A stretch of DNA of 64,000 nt from Sediminibacterium sp. (GTDB taxonomy: Bacteria; Bacteroidota; Bacteroidia; Chitinophagales; Chitinophagaceae), in assembly GCF_019264485.1 (NCBI RefSeq), contig NZ_JAHVAA010000011.1, forward strand, positions 496,001 to 560,000. Reading direction: 5' to 3'. Of this stretch, positions 9,041 through 17,605 are shown piece after piece (within the stretch, counting starts at the first letter, position 1; each line of letters starts with the position of its first letter). The notes beneath the pieces are model-generated. The model was not told where the DNA came from, searched no databases, and saw nothing but the letters and a program-made list of their open reading frames with translations. The translations under genes were made by a program, and so were the position numbers.

Positions 9041-10120
9041 ATGAAAAGAATAATATCAACTACACTATTGCTCATCGTTACCGTTACAGTAGCTATGGCT
9101 CAGCCTTCTTTTAGTGATAGCGTCCATTTTGCTGGTGAAAAACATTTCAGGAATGTTCAGCAACTCACTTTTGGCGGCGACAATGCAGAAGCCTATTGGA
9201 GTTATGATGGAAAATATATCATCTTTCAGAAAACCTATGCCAAAGAAGGAATTCCCTGCGACCAGATTTATATTGGTAAAGTGCCCACTGCCCCGGGTGA
9301 AAAATTCTCACCAAAACTGGTAAGTACAGGCAAGGGCAGAACTACCTGTGCCTATTTTTTACCCGATGGTAAACATATTATTTATGCTTCAACACACCTG
9401 GGAAGCAGCGAATGTCCGCCTACACCCGACCGGGCTAAATATGGTAACCGTTATATCTGGCCTCTCTATAGCAGCTATGATATTTTTATGGCCGATACCA
9501 GCGGAAAAATTGTAAAGCAGCTTACTACGGCAAAGGGTTATGATGCTGAAGCAACCCTTTCGCCCGACGGAAAAAAAATGATCTATTGCAGCGATAAAGA
9601 TGGCGACCTCGAATTATATGTGATGGACCTGGCAAGTGGAAAAGAAAAAAGAATCACCAATATACTTGGTTACGATGGAGGTGCATGGTTTAGTCCCGAT
9701 GGAAAAAAGATAGTATGGAGAGCCAGCAGACCAAAGACCGATGCGGAGATCAAAGAATACAAAGAGTTACTTGCAGAAGGTTTGGTGGCACCCACCAATA
9801 TGGAAGTATGGGTAGCCAATGCTGATGGGTCTGATGCAAAACAGGTGACCAGTCTTGGCCAAGCCAACTGGGCTCCCAACTTTACACCCGATAGTAAAAA
9901 TATTATTTTTTGCAGCAATCATGAGTACAAAAGAGGATTCCCCTTCAATATGTACCTGACCGATATCAATGGAAAAGGATTGGAAAAAATCAGCCGGGAT
10001 AAAGGGTTTGATGCTTTTCCAATGTTTAGTCCGAATGGAAAGAAAATTATTTTTGCTTCCAACAGAAACAATGGAGGTACAAGAGATACCAATCTGTTCA
10101 TAGCAGACTGGACTGAATGA
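9041..10120 (+). CDS. Exported TolB-like beta-propeller protein
   Basis: With the start placed at 9041 the protein has 359 residues and a clean signal peptide (MKRIISTTLLLIVTVTVAMA). The earlier in-frame ATG at 8990 would add residues encoded by the promoter itself. The body is a PD40/TolB-type propeller: six blades are visible through motifs of the form xSPDGKxIxxxS (YWSYDGKYIIFQ, FLPDGKHIIYAS, LSPDGKKMIYCS, FSPDGKKIVWRA, FTPDSKNIIFCS, FSPNGKKIIFAS). Such proteins act in the periplasm or outside as binding platforms; no peptidase domain is fused. It is a single-gene unit closed by a terminator at 10146. Confidence 0.88.
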   Translation: MKRIISTTLLLIVTVTVAMAQPSFSDSVHFAGEKHFRNVQQLTFGGDNAEAYWSYDGKYIIFQKTYAKEGIPCDQIYIGKVPTAPGEKFSPKLVSTGKGRTTCAYFLPDGKHIIYASTHLGSSECPPTPDRAKYGNRYIWPLYSSYDIFMADTSGKIVKQLTTAKGYDAEATLSPDGKKMIYCSDKDGDLELYVMDLASGKEKRITNILGYDGGAWFSPDGKKIVWRASRPKTDAEIKEYKELLAEGLVAPTNMEVWVANADGSDAKQVTSLGQANWAPNFTPDSKNIIFCSNHEYKRGFPFNMYLTDINGKGLEKISRDKGFDAFPMFSPNGKKIIFASNRNNGGTRDTNLFIADWTE

Positions 10121-10145
10121 TGTTTACTATGAGAATCCATTCAAG

Positions 10146-10171
10146 GCGGGTCTGCTAGACCCGCTTTTTTT
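10146..10171 (+). terminator. Intrinsic terminator after the propeller gene
   Basis: GCGGGTCT pairs with AGACCCGC across a three-base loop and is followed by seven Ts. Confidence 0.93.
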
Positions 10172-10249
10172 ATGGGTAGGGTTCATAAAATCTTCATCTC
10201 TGAGCTGCCGGAGCTTTCCTACATTTGATTCTTACTAATGAACCTTCCA

Positions 10250-11041
10250 ATGAAACGGGTATTTCTTTTACTGTTTGTTGCAGTTACAGTTTCCGGTAAT
10301 GCACAAGAAAATCAATCCTCAATGTCTTTTGCCAAAAACCCTGTGGTGGCCCATCGCGGCGCTTTCAAAGCGAAAACCCTGCCTGAAAATTCAATTGCGG
10401 GGTTGAGAAGTGCTATTGGTATGCACTGTACAGGATCTGAATTTGATGTTTGGATGACGGCTGATGATTCGCTTGTAGTAAACCATGATCCTAAATTTCA
10501 TGAACTACCTATTGAACAAACTAAGTATGCTGATCTTTTACAGTTTACTTTATCGAATGGCGAAAAAATTCCAACCCTTCATGAATATCTTTCCGAAGGG
10601 TTAAAGAACAATAAGGAAACCCGGCTGGTACTGGAAATCAAGCCTTCAACGATTAGTAAAGAAAGAGGTAGAATAGTAGCTGAGAAAGCATGGAAACAGG
10701 TACAGGCATTGAAAGCTTCATATGCAACGACCTATATCAGTTTCGATCTCGGTATACTCACACGTATTTTAGAACTGGAACCTAAAGCACCTACGCAATA
10801 TTTAAATGGTGATAAAACACCCGAAGAATTAAAAGCATTGGGTATTATCGGAGCGGATTATCATTTCAGTATCTTCAAAAAAAATCCCGACTGGATTGAA
10901 AGCGCCCGAAAAAACGGAATCATTCTCAATACATGGACAGTGAATAGTAAAGAAGATTTGCAGTGGGCACTTGATAATCGTTTTGATTTTATCACTACCA
11001 ATGAACCCGAGCTGTTATTTGAGTTGTTGAAGGGACGATAG
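10250..11041 (+). CDS. Glycerophosphodiester phosphodiesterase
   Basis: A secreted or periplasmic GDPD-family enzyme that hydrolyses glycerophosphodiesters to glycerol 3-phosphate and an alcohol. Starting at the second ATG (10250) gives 263 residues with a compact signal peptide MKRVFLLLFVAVTVSGNA; the first ATG (10238) adds only MNLP. The catalytic first strand VVAHRGAFKAKTLPENS, the metal ligands in GSEFDVWMTADD and VVNHDP, and the lysine strand LVLEIKPS are all present, followed by the TIM-barrel end TWTVNSKEDLQWALDNRFDFITTNEP. A -7 element TACATTTG lies at 10220-10227. Confidence 0.92.
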   Translation: MKRVFLLLFVAVTVSGNAQENQSSMSFAKNPVVAHRGAFKAKTLPENSIAGLRSAIGMHCTGSEFDVWMTADDSLVVNHDPKFHELPIEQTKYADLLQFTLSNGEKIPTLHEYLSEGLKNNKETRLVLEIKPSTISKERGRIVAEKAWKQVQALKASYATTYISFDLGILTRILELEPKAPTQYLNGDKTPEELKALGIIGADYHFSIFKKNPDWIESARKNGIILNTWTVNSKEDLQWALDNRFDFITTNEPELLFELLKGR

Positions 11042-11117
11042 TTAATAGTCGATGGTCTATAGTCCATAGTATAACTCTTATCATGGACTATGGACCATCG
11101 ACTATCAGCTATTCACT
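11042..11117. repeat. Word palindrome with atagtcgatggtc words
   Basis: The left arm (11045-11068) and right arm (11083-11105) pair through atagtcgatggtctatagtc and its complement. The right side continues into ctattcactact, a word shared with the elements at 18964 and 25263. It ends 8 bases before the promoter-like TATCTTGC at 11126-11133 of the next gene. Confidence 0.75.
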
Positions 11118-11153
11118 ACTTTCCCTATCTTGCAACAACTAAAAACAAAACAC

Positions 11154-11627
11154 ATGGATACCGGACTGCTTCATTTACACAACCTTCTTCGCTGGGTGAT
11201 ATTAATTTTATTAATTGTTTCTATTGCCAAAGCCTGGAGTGGATGGCAAAACAAAAAAGTATTTTCTCCTGCCGACAAAAAAACATGGTTGTTTACCATG
11301 ATTGCAGGGCATACTACATTACTGCTGGGCCTTTACCAGTGGGCCGCTGGGCGCTATGGTTTTTTTACCACCACTTTACCTGAAGGTATTAGTATGATGA
11401 AAGATAAGTTCTATCGCTTTTACTGGGTAGAGCATCCCTTAACCATGATATTGGCTATTGTGTTTCTTACATTGGCACATGGCATGTCTAAAAAATCAGT
11501 GAGCGATGAAATAAAATACAAAAAGGCATTTTTCTTTTTCCTGATAGCACTTTTACTCATCCTGGCAGGTGTACCCTGGCCTTTCAGAGGTGAGCCAATT
11601 GCAAGAGGATTGGTTCCGGGTATGTAA
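11154..11627 (+). CDS. Small multi-span membrane protein of unknown function
   Basis: The start at 11154 (MDTGLLHLHNLLRWVILILL) gives 157 residues; an earlier in-frame ATG at 11130 lies directly behind the -7-like TATCTTGC (11126-11133) and is unlikely. Four hydrophobic segments are visible (about residues 9-28, 46-66, 90-112, 125-145), with histidines in HLHNLLRW, AGHTTLL, EHPLTM and LAHG. That pattern recalls haem-binding cytochrome-b-like membrane bundles, but I do not recognise a defined family. It stands alone between a phosphodiesterase gene and a convergent secreted-protein gene. Confidence 0.75.
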   Translation: MDTGLLHLHNLLRWVILILLIVSIAKAWSGWQNKKVFSPADKKTWLFTMIAGHTTLLLGLYQWAAGRYGFFTTTLPEGISMMKDKFYRFYWVEHPLTMILAIVFLTLAHGMSKKSVSDEIKYKKAFFFFLIALLLILAGVPWPFRGEPIARGLVPGM

Positions 11628-11632
11628 TTAAC

Positions 11633-11719
11633 TAATTTGGAAATGGGCTAATTTGAAAATGGGAGAAAGATACTCTTCCCTTTATTTCCAAATTAGCCCA
11701 TTTCCAAATTTCCAAATTC
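11633..11719. repeat. Word palindrome, class D (aatttggaaatggg words)
   Basis: The left arm (11634-11665) repeats aatttggaaatgggctaatt; the right arm (11685-11719) carries aattagcccatttccaaatt plus an extra tttccaaatt. It fills almost the whole convergent gap. The word aatttggaaattggg reappears in the element at 54285-54374. Confidence 0.8.
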
Positions 11720-11724
11720 AATAG

Positions 11725-12501
11725 CTATTTTGAAAACGGCAGCTTGATTTTATACCTGAACATCTTTCCAAACTGCTGCTCGAGTTTTAAAACTTCTTTT
11801 GTTTTCTTACTGATCCAGAAAATTTCTTTGTTGTTGGTATCGTCGTGTTCGAGTAACCAACAGTCTGCTTCTTGTCCGTCTAAGCCCGGTAATTTCCCGT
11901 TTCCGGTAACTGTATAAGCTACCCATTTAGGTTGTGAATATCCCGGGTCATAAAAATTAATCATAAACGTCCGGTTGTTTTGATAAGGGAGCTGAGGAAA
12001 TACTTCCAGATCGAGGTGCCAGTTTAATGAATATTGTGTAAGTGCAGTATCAAATCCATCCCTGATTCTTTTTATTCTTGCAGCAGTATCTGCAGCTGTG
12101 ATTTTTTTATCATTTATGCTTGCTTCTCCTGTCAGAAAATTATAACTCGTACTGCCTCTTTGTTTCCACCAGGACTGATGAAATAAAGTGCGAAAATCTT
12201 TTGCATCGGAAAAAGAGAGGGTGGTATGCATGATACTGTCTTTGTCTTCCCATACCTGTTTTATTTCAAAGGCATCTTTTCCCTGAAATTGTTTTTTTTC
12301 AATATGTCTCGACCAGATATTGAACATGGTTCGTGGGCTATCAGCTCCCATTTTAAAATATACCAGCCAGCGATGGGTGCCCGGTATCAGCACTTTTGTG
12401 TTCACCTGACCGGGCTTTATATAAACGGTATCTTTTTTCAGAGCGCTCACAGAAGTAAAAGGCAGAATAACTGCAAGTAGTGCAAATGTAATCGGGTTCA
12501 T
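11725..12501 (-). CDS. Exported protein of unknown function, possibly DUF3108-like
   Basis: 258 residues with a signal peptide (MNPITFALLAVILPFTSVSA). The remainder is a soluble, mostly beta domain with no cysteine-rich or catalytic motif. The C-terminal part (CWLLEHDDTNNKEIFWISKK followed by TKEVLKLEQQF) has the look of the lipocalin-like DUF3108 sheet, but this is only an impression. It is divergent from the LytS-type kinase gene at 12673. Confidence 0.7.
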   Translation of the reverse strand: MNPITFALLAVILPFTSVSALKKDTVYIKPGQVNTKVLIPGTHRWLVYFKMGADSPRTMFNIWSRHIEKKQFQGKDAFEIKQVWEDKDSIMHTTLSFSDAKDFRTLFHQSWWKQRGSTSYNFLTGEASINDKKITAADTAARIKRIRDGFDTALTQYSLNWHLDLEVFPQLPYQNNRTFMINFYDPGYSQPKWVAYTVTGNGKLPGLDGQEADCWLLEHDDTNNKEIFWISKKTKEVLKLEQQFGKMFRYKIKLPFSK

Positions 12502-12602
12502 TTTTTTTATTGTAAATCTGTCCTTATTCTACCGTTTGATATTTGCTCATTAAATGCTTGGCCGATTCTGTTTAATCAATCCGGTAAAGTAATAAAAAAG
12601 GT

Positions 12603-12633
12603 ATTCGTTGAAGAAAAACGATAATTCGTTGAA
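12603..12633 (+). promoter_or_regulatory. Candidate LytTR operator: two direct repeats
   Basis: ATTCGTTGAA occurs at 12603-12612 and again at 12624-12633, a centre-to-centre distance of 21 bases, or two helical turns. LytTR regulators bind paired direct repeats of about nine bases, with GTT in the core, spaced in this way. The pair lies 40-70 bases before the operon that encodes a LytTR regulator, so autoregulation is the natural reading (inference). A looser ACCGTTTGA occurs at 12531-12539. Confidence 0.55.
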
Positions 12634-12672
12634 TGGCGACGGGGCTGTTCTATTTCCTTGTAGCTTTGAGAG

Positions 12673-13692
12673 ATGCAGTTCATCAGACAGAAATGGGATA
12701 TAGCCCGTATACAGTGGGTTATCTGGGTATTGTTGTTTGGTATTAATGTACTGAATCTCCTTCATTTTGATACCCTGCTTCAATCAATGGGGTATTCTGT
12801 AATCATCATCAGTTCTTATATGGCGATTGTGTACGGTAATGCAGCCTTACTCATCCCCAGGTTATATATGCGTCAGCAAAAATTATTGTATGTTTTATTG
12901 GTATTGATCTTGTTGATTGCAGTTGCCTTGTATCGGTCAGGAACCTCATGGTGGTTCTATAACACTTATTACGCACCCAAACCACAGGATTTTCCCTGGA
13001 CAAGTGTATTCGGTGCATTGGTATCGAGTGTGCTTATTTATTTTACCAGTGTACTTTTTTATATTGCACTCAGGTATTTTCACCTGCAAAAACAACAACA
13101 GGTTTTAGAGAAAAAACAGGTAGAGTCGGAGCTGAATTTATTAAAGGCACAGGTGCAGCCACATTTTTTATTCAATTCACTTAATAATATCTATTTCTAT
13201 GCACAACGTGAGTCGCCGGTTACAGCGGCGATGCTTGAAAAACTGTCGCAGATCATGCGCTATTTTGTAGATGAGGCCCCAAAGGATATTATTTCTTTGC
13301 AAACCGAACTCTCCTTTATTCATAATTACATCGAGCTTGAGAAAACCAGGATGCGTTATCCTTTATCGGTGTCTGTTCAGGAAACAGGTAATACCACAGA
13401 TGTTCAAATACCACCTATGCTGATTATTCCCCTGGTGGAGAATGTATTTAAACACGGTATTGATAAAAGAAGAGAAGATAATTTTATTGATATAAGCATT
13501 GAGAATGCAGAGCAGAAGCTGACAGTAACTGTTAAGAACAGGATTGCTGAAACCGGACCTAAGGAAGAGAGTGGGAAGGGACTGGATAACCTGAGAAACA
13601 GGATGCAGTTATTGTATGGAGACAAAAGTAGCCTCAAAGCTGAACCTGACGATGTATTAACTTATACGGCTATTTTAAGTATACCGCTATGA
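12673..13692 (+). CDS. LytS/YehU-type sensor histidine kinase
   Basis: A 339-residue membrane kinase. Four hydrophobic segments (about 13-32, 42-62, 70-88, 112-135) form the sensor part, followed by a coiled linker rich in K and Q (136-155) and the His_kinase domain of the LytS class with the phosphate-accepting His164 in AQVQPHFLFNSLNN. The ATPase lid is represented by PPMLIIPLVENVFKHGI and GKGLDNLRNRMQLLYG. There is no periplasmic sensing domain, so the signal is probably membrane-related. It overlaps the regulator gene by four bases, so the pair is translationally coupled. TAGCTTTG at 12661-12668 may be the -7 element, 4 bases before the ATG. Confidence 0.93.
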   Translation: MQFIRQKWDIARIQWVIWVLLFGINVLNLLHFDTLLQSMGYSVIIISSYMAIVYGNAALLIPRLYMRQQKLLYVLLVLILLIAVALYRSGTSWWFYNTYYAPKPQDFPWTSVFGALVSSVLIYFTSVLFYIALRYFHLQKQQQVLEKKQVESELNLLKAQVQPHFLFNSLNNIYFYAQRESPVTAAMLEKLSQIMRYFVDEAPKDIISLQTELSFIHNYIELEKTRMRYPLSVSVQETGNTTDVQIPPMLIIPLVENVFKHGIDKRREDNFIDISIENAEQKLTVTVKNRIAETGPKEESGKGLDNLRNRMQLLYGDKSSLKAEPDDVLTYTAILSIPL

Positions 13693-14402
13693 ATACAAAA
13701 ATCAGTTGTCTGATTATTGAAGATGAACCACCTGCCATGCAGTTGCTGGAAGACTATATCCGAAAATTACCAATGCTCGAGCTTAAAGGAAAATTCTACG
13801 ATGCCATCGAGGCACTGGAATACCTGAAAAAGCAACCTGCAGATATTATTTTTCTTGACATCAACCTGCCTGGATTATCGGGTCTGGAGTTGGCAGAACT
13901 TATTCCCAAAGACCAGAAAATTATTTTTACCACCGCTTATGCTGAACATGCGCTGGATAGTTTTTCTTTTCATGTAATTGATTACCTGTTGAAGCCTGTT
14001 TCTTTTAAAAGGTTTCTGCAAGCTATTCAAAAGTTACAGTTACATGTTTCGCCCAGCCCTGTAAAAGAAATACAGTCGGCAAAACAAGATGAACTTTTAT
14101 TTATTAAAACGGGAAGAACAGTTATCAGGATTCAGTTTTCTGATATTATTTATATCGAAGCGCATAAAGAGTACCTGTGTATTCATACCGGTCGGCAAAA
14201 ACATCTCGTGTATAAACGAATGAAAGAAATGGCCGCATCCCTGCCTGACAGTTTCGTGCGAATACATAATTCTTATATCATAAACCTCCGGCATGTGCAA
14301 AAGCTGGGGCAGCAGCTGGTAGAAGTGGGAGGCAGGGAACTGCCGGTAAGTGCTGGCTATAAAGAGGCATTCCAGCAACATATTCAACAACACATGATGT
14401 AG
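13689..14402 (+). CDS. LytTR-family response regulator
   Basis: A 237-residue regulator forming a two-component pair with the upstream kinase. The receiver domain (about 5-120) has the acidic pocket EDEP at 11-14, the phosphorylated Asp57 in IIFLDINLPG and the lysine in DYLLKPVSF. The LytTR DNA-binding domain (about 135-235) carries DIIYIEAHKEYLCIHT and FVRIHNSYIINLRHV. It starts inside the kinase stop codon (ATGA). Targets are unknown beyond the likely self-regulation through the repeats at 12603-12633 and possibly the membrane protein directly downstream. Confidence 0.95.
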   Translation: MNTKISCLIIEDEPPAMQLLEDYIRKLPMLELKGKFYDAIEALEYLKKQPADIIFLDINLPGLSGLELAELIPKDQKIIFTTAYAEHALDSFSFHVIDYLLKPVSFKRFLQAIQKLQLHVSPSPVKEIQSAKQDELLFIKTGRTVIRIQFSDIIYIEAHKEYLCIHTGRQKHLVYKRMKEMAASLPDSFVRIHNSYIINLRHVQKLGQQLVEVGGRELPVSAGYKEAFQQHIQQHMM

Positions 14403-14420
14403 AATTTTTAAAATACAGCT

Positions 14421-14873
14421 ATGAAAACAATACTCTTTTTTATCAAAGCATGGTTATTGGTTGGTGTTTTAGATATTATAGCCGCAATGTTTTCTTTTTA
14501 TTTGTCAACTGGTAAATCGCCTTTAATTGTATTGAAATTCATCGCAACCTCAGTACAAGGTGCTGAAGCTTATGCAGGAGGCACAACAAGTATATTACTG
14601 GGCCTGGCACTACATTTTTCAGTAGCATTTCTGTTTACCCTGTTTTTCTTCCTCATATATAAACCATTAAAATTAGATCGTTACAATAGCTACCTCACAG
14701 GCATCCTATATGGTATTTTTATCTGGCTGGTGATGAATAAACTTGTTTTGCCAATGACTTCGGTAAAACAGCAAGCTTTTCAATGGCTGGAGGCGGGCAA
14801 AGCAATGCTGATACTTGTTGCAATGATTGGATTACCACTTGCATTTATGCTGAAGAAAAGAAAAAATGGATGA
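14421..14873 (+). CDS. Small four-span membrane protein
   Basis: 150 residues with four predicted membrane segments (about 5-27, 53-80, 90-110, 124-143) and a basic tail KKRKNG. No family is recognised with confidence. It follows the LytTR regulator by 18 bases on the same strand and is likely a third gene of that operon, making it a candidate output or accessory sensor of the two-component system (inference). Confidence 0.75.
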   Translation: MKTILFFIKAWLLVGVLDIIAAMFSFYLSTGKSPLIVLKFIATSVQGAEAYAGGTTSILLGLALHFSVAFLFTLFFFLIYKPLKLDRYNSYLTGILYGIFIWLVMNKLVLPMTSVKQQAFQWLEAGKAMLILVAMIGLPLAFMLKKRKNG

Positions 14874-14884
14874 ACAGACAGGTT

Positions 14885-16021
14885 TTATACCTGAACCTTT
14901 TTCATTACTTCAATAAACTGTTTCATTTCATCCATGGTGCCCACACTGGCCCTTGCCCATTTGCCATTGATATAGTTGGAAGAACGGAGAAATATATTTT
15001 TCTGCAGCATATCGGCAGCAAAATCCCCGTTGTAATTAGGAATAGGGAAGAAGAGAAAATTGGTATAGGATTTTACCACATCAATCTTCATGGCTTTTAA
15101 AGCATTATAGGTAAAGTCTCTTGCGGCCGCATTTTTTTCTTTACTCAGTTTATGCCAGCCACTATCTTTAAGACTTGCAAGAGCGGCACTCATCGATAAT
15201 GCAGACATAGCCATCTGTGTGCGGATAAAATAATTGTCTGCAAGGGGTTTAATCAAAGAAGCGTGTCCTATTACCCAGCCAATGCGCAAGCCGGCCATGG
15301 CATGAATTTTAGAAAAAGTGCCAATTACAAAAACTTTCGGATGTTTTTCAATTAACTGAAGCATGGATTCATTATCCGGTGCATCAAGAAAATCTACATA
15401 AGCCTCATCTACCGCTACATAGGCTTTCCTGGATGCTTCCATACAAAAACTTTTTAAAGAGGCGGGTGAAACGATTGTACTGCTGGGATTGGCAGGGTTA
15501 CAAACATAAACCAGTGCCGTATCATCATCTACTTCTTTTAACATGGCAGGAAGATCATGTTTCTGATCAATCGTTAAGGGAACTTCCACCACTTTCTGCC
15601 CCAGCATTTTAGCAGTAGCAGGTAAGATGCCAAAAGTAGGATTGGCGGTAACCAGTTTGCCTTTATTGAAATGACGGGGCAATAGGCCCAATGCTTCTCC
15701 TGAGCCTGCTGTTATCAATACCTGATCCTCGTTTACACCATAATGTGCAGCGAGCTGTTTCTTGAAATCTTTAAGATTGGTATGATTGTATTGATAACGG
15801 TGAGCTTCGCCTAAAGCCGCCAGCAGGGCTTCTCTGGCTTTTGGTGAAATACCGTATGGGTTCTCGTTTGAACTCAGGTTAATTAATCCTTCTGCAGCAC
15901 CATAGCTTCTTACAATTCCTTCCTCATTGCCCATGCCCAGTGATGGTAGTCTCAAGCCCATACCAATAGCAGCCATAGAACCAAACTTTAATAAATCGCG
16001 GCGATTGAATGATGCAGACAT
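14885..16021 (-). CDS. HisC-like PLP aminotransferase with Tat signal
   Basis: 378 residues of class I/II (HisC-type) aminotransferase preceded by a twin-arginine signal: NRRDLLKFGSMAAIGMGLRL at residues 6-25, ending near LPSLGMG. The fold is complete: SSNENPYG at 50-57, the Asn175 and Asp205 PLP contacts in CNPANPSS and VDEAYVDF, the Schiff-base lysine K238 in FSKIHAMAGLRIGW and the phosphate arginine after it. Such Tat-exported homologues of histidinol-phosphate aminotransferase exist in Bacteroidota but their substrate is not known. No his genes are nearby, which argues against a biosynthetic HisC. It is convergent with the membrane protein gene ending at 14873. Confidence 0.88.
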   Translation of the reverse strand: MSASFNRRDLLKFGSMAAIGMGLRLPSLGMGNEEGIVRSYGAAEGLINLSSNENPYGISPKAREALLAALGEAHRYQYNHTNLKDFKKQLAAHYGVNEDQVLITAGSGEALGLLPRHFNKGKLVTANPTFGILPATAKMLGQKVVEVPLTIDQKHDLPAMLKEVDDDTALVYVCNPANPSSTIVSPASLKSFCMEASRKAYVAVDEAYVDFLDAPDNESMLQLIEKHPKVFVIGTFSKIHAMAGLRIGWVIGHASLIKPLADNYFIRTQMAMSALSMSAALASLKDSGWHKLSKEKNAAARDFTYNALKAMKIDVVKSYTNFLFFPIPNYNGDFAADMLQKNIFLRSSNYINGKWARASVGTMDEMKQFIEVMKKVQV

Positions 16022-16072
16022 ATGAAATTAATTTTCTGACCGAAAAGATACAAAAGATCGATGAGATTTTGC

Positions 16073-16107
16073 CACAGATTCATCCGCCCGGGACGAACGA
16101 ATCTGTG
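16073..16107. repeat. Inverted repeat between two leftward genes
   Basis: CACAGATTC (16073-16081) pairs with GAATCTGTG (16099-16107), with a partly self-complementary loop. No T run follows on the minus strand, so it is not an obvious terminator of the gene at 16116. Confidence 0.6.
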
Positions 16108-16115
16108 ACAAAAAA

Positions 16116-16541
16116 TTATTTGTTCACCCTCGAAAATATCTTACTCACAATTTTCCATTCTCCGTTGATTTTGAGCATGTTCATATAATCGTATAATATG
16201 GCAGTTTCTGTTTCAATCTTGATTTTTGCATTGGCTGCACTGCCTTCGATATTCAGCGACTGAATACCTATGGTTCTTTTGCCCGGTCCGGTACCGGCTT
16301 TTACACGGGTAATATAGTCAGCAATAGGCACGTCTTTAAATTCGCCGGTATTGATATCTACATACTTCATAAAAGCACTCGGGTGAAAAGCTTTCTCAAC
16401 ACGGTCGCCCATTCCACTCATATAGTTTTCCAGACAGGCTTTTACACCGGCTTCTTCGGGGTTAGATTGTGCAGTGGCAAAATTTTGTAATAAGCAAAAG
16501 AGTAAAGTTGTTAATAAAAGACGTGAAAATTTTGTAGGCAT
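16116..16541 (-). CDS. Exported NTF2-like protein (putative lumazine-binding family)
   Basis: 141 residues with a signal peptide (MPTKFSRLLLTTLLFCLLQN, cleaved near ATAQS). The rest matches the NTF2-like 'Lumazine_bd_2' type: EAGVKACLENYMSGMGDRVE, then AFHPSAFMKYVD, and a C-terminal sheet with ILYDYMNMLKINGEWKIVSK. Despite the family name, no lumazine binding is established for such proteins, and no function can be assigned. It lies alone, read leftward. Confidence 0.8.
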   Translation of the reverse strand: MPTKFSRLLLTTLLFCLLQNFATAQSNPEEAGVKACLENYMSGMGDRVEKAFHPSAFMKYVDINTGEFKDVPIADYITRVKAGTGPGKRTIGIQSLNIEGSAANAKIKIETETAILYDYMNMLKINGEWKIVSKIFSRVNK

Positions 16542-16653
16542 AATTTGGGTTTTAATCCTACAATATAGGAGGCAGCTGTATGCGGGAACCTGTTAAATTT
16601 GGATGAACGCGCGTAAGACTCCGTGGAAGGTGGATGAAATTGTTTAGTTCCGA

Positions 16654-17148
16654 TTATCGTGGACCCAGTTCAATTACCTGACAGTTTTTCATTTCCTTTC
16701 CTTCAATATCAAGTTTAACAAGTGTGCGAACCTTATGCCAGCCATGTTTCCCGGCAGCTCCCGGATTAATATGCAGGCATTGTAAAGTATCGTCAAACAT
16801 AATTTTCAGAATATGGGAATGGCCACTGATAAATAACTGTGGTTTGCCGGAAATAATCAGTGGTTTTGCATGGCTATTGTATTTTGGTGGATAACCGCCT
16901 ATATGCAGCATCATTACTTTAATATCTTCACAAACCCATTGCAATAGTTCAGGGTAAAGAGAGCGAATGTCCTGACCATCAATATTACCGTACACCCCGC
17001 GCAGTGGTTTGAACTGTCTGAGCTGCTCAGCCAATACATCGTTGCCAAAATCGCCGGCATGCCATATTTCATCACAGTCTTTAAAATGTTGAAATACGGC
17101 TTCGTCAAGATAGCCATGTGTGTCTGATAGGATGCCTATTCTTTTCAT
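16654..17148 (-). CDS. YfcE/MJ0936-type metallophosphoesterase
   Basis: A 164-residue calcineurin-like phosphodiesterase of the YfcE/MJ0936 class, which hydrolyses phosphodiesters with two bound metals. The five metal motifs are visible: GILSDTHG at 4-11, HAGDFGND at 35-42, VYGNIDG near 52-58, MLHIGGYPP near 80-88 and FISGHSHI near 109-116. The substrate is unknown. Its ATG directly abuts the stop of the Nudix gene upstream, so the two form an operon. Confidence 0.93.
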   Translation of the reverse strand: MKRIGILSDTHGYLDEAVFQHFKDCDEIWHAGDFGNDVLAEQLRQFKPLRGVYGNIDGQDIRSLYPELLQWVCEDIKVMMLHIGGYPPKYNSHAKPLIISGKPQLFISGHSHILKIMFDDTLQCLHINPGAAGKHGWHKVRTLVKLDIEGKEMKNCQVIELGPR

Positions 17149-17589
17149 TTACGGATCAACTTTGTGGTCTTTAATCAGTTGTTGAAATAATAACAAAACA
17201 CCTGGTACCTGAACCGTTTCCTGCTTGAATTCTGTAAAACTAAAAAAACGGATGGCTTCAATTTCGGCATTCACTTCAGGTGTTGATTTGAGTGTATAAA
17301 GAAAACAGTCCTGTTCCATCATTACGGGAGGTAATTCTCCATAAGCCGGGGCAGTAATATGACAATAGAATTCCAGTTCATCGGGTGTTATATCAATGGA
17401 AAGTTCTTCCTTTATTTCCCTCAGTATTGCTGTAACCGAAGTTTCTCCCTCATCTAATTTTCCTCCCGGGAGGTAATAAGCCTGTTTTCTCTTGCTGAAA
17501 GCCAGTAAAAGCTTGCGTCCTTCAATTACCACAAGTCCGGCGGTAAGTAATTTTTTAGGTGCTTCATTCATAAACTTTACTAATTTCAC
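17149..17589 (-). CDS. Nudix hydrolase
   Basis: 146 residues with a Nudix box that starts at G in PGGKLDEGETSVTAILRE and continues IKEELSID. The consensus REUxEExGU is intact except that its last glycine is serine here (REIKEELSI). These enzymes hydrolyse nucleoside diphosphates linked to another group; the exact substrate is not predictable. Translation may start at 17589 or at the second Met (17571, MNEAPKKLLTAG). It is the first gene of a two-gene operon with the metallophosphoesterase, with zero spacing, suggesting joint clean-up of a nucleotide derivative (inference). Confidence 0.9.
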   Translation of the reverse strand: MKLVKFMNEAPKKLLTAGLVVIEGRKLLLAFSKRKQAYYLPGGKLDEGETSVTAILREIKEELSIDITPDELEFYCHITAPAYGELPPVMMEQDCFLYTLKSTPEVNAEIEAIRFFSFTEFKQETVQVPGVLLLFQQLIKDHKVDP

Positions 17590-17605
17590 AGAGAGATTGC
17601 AACCT

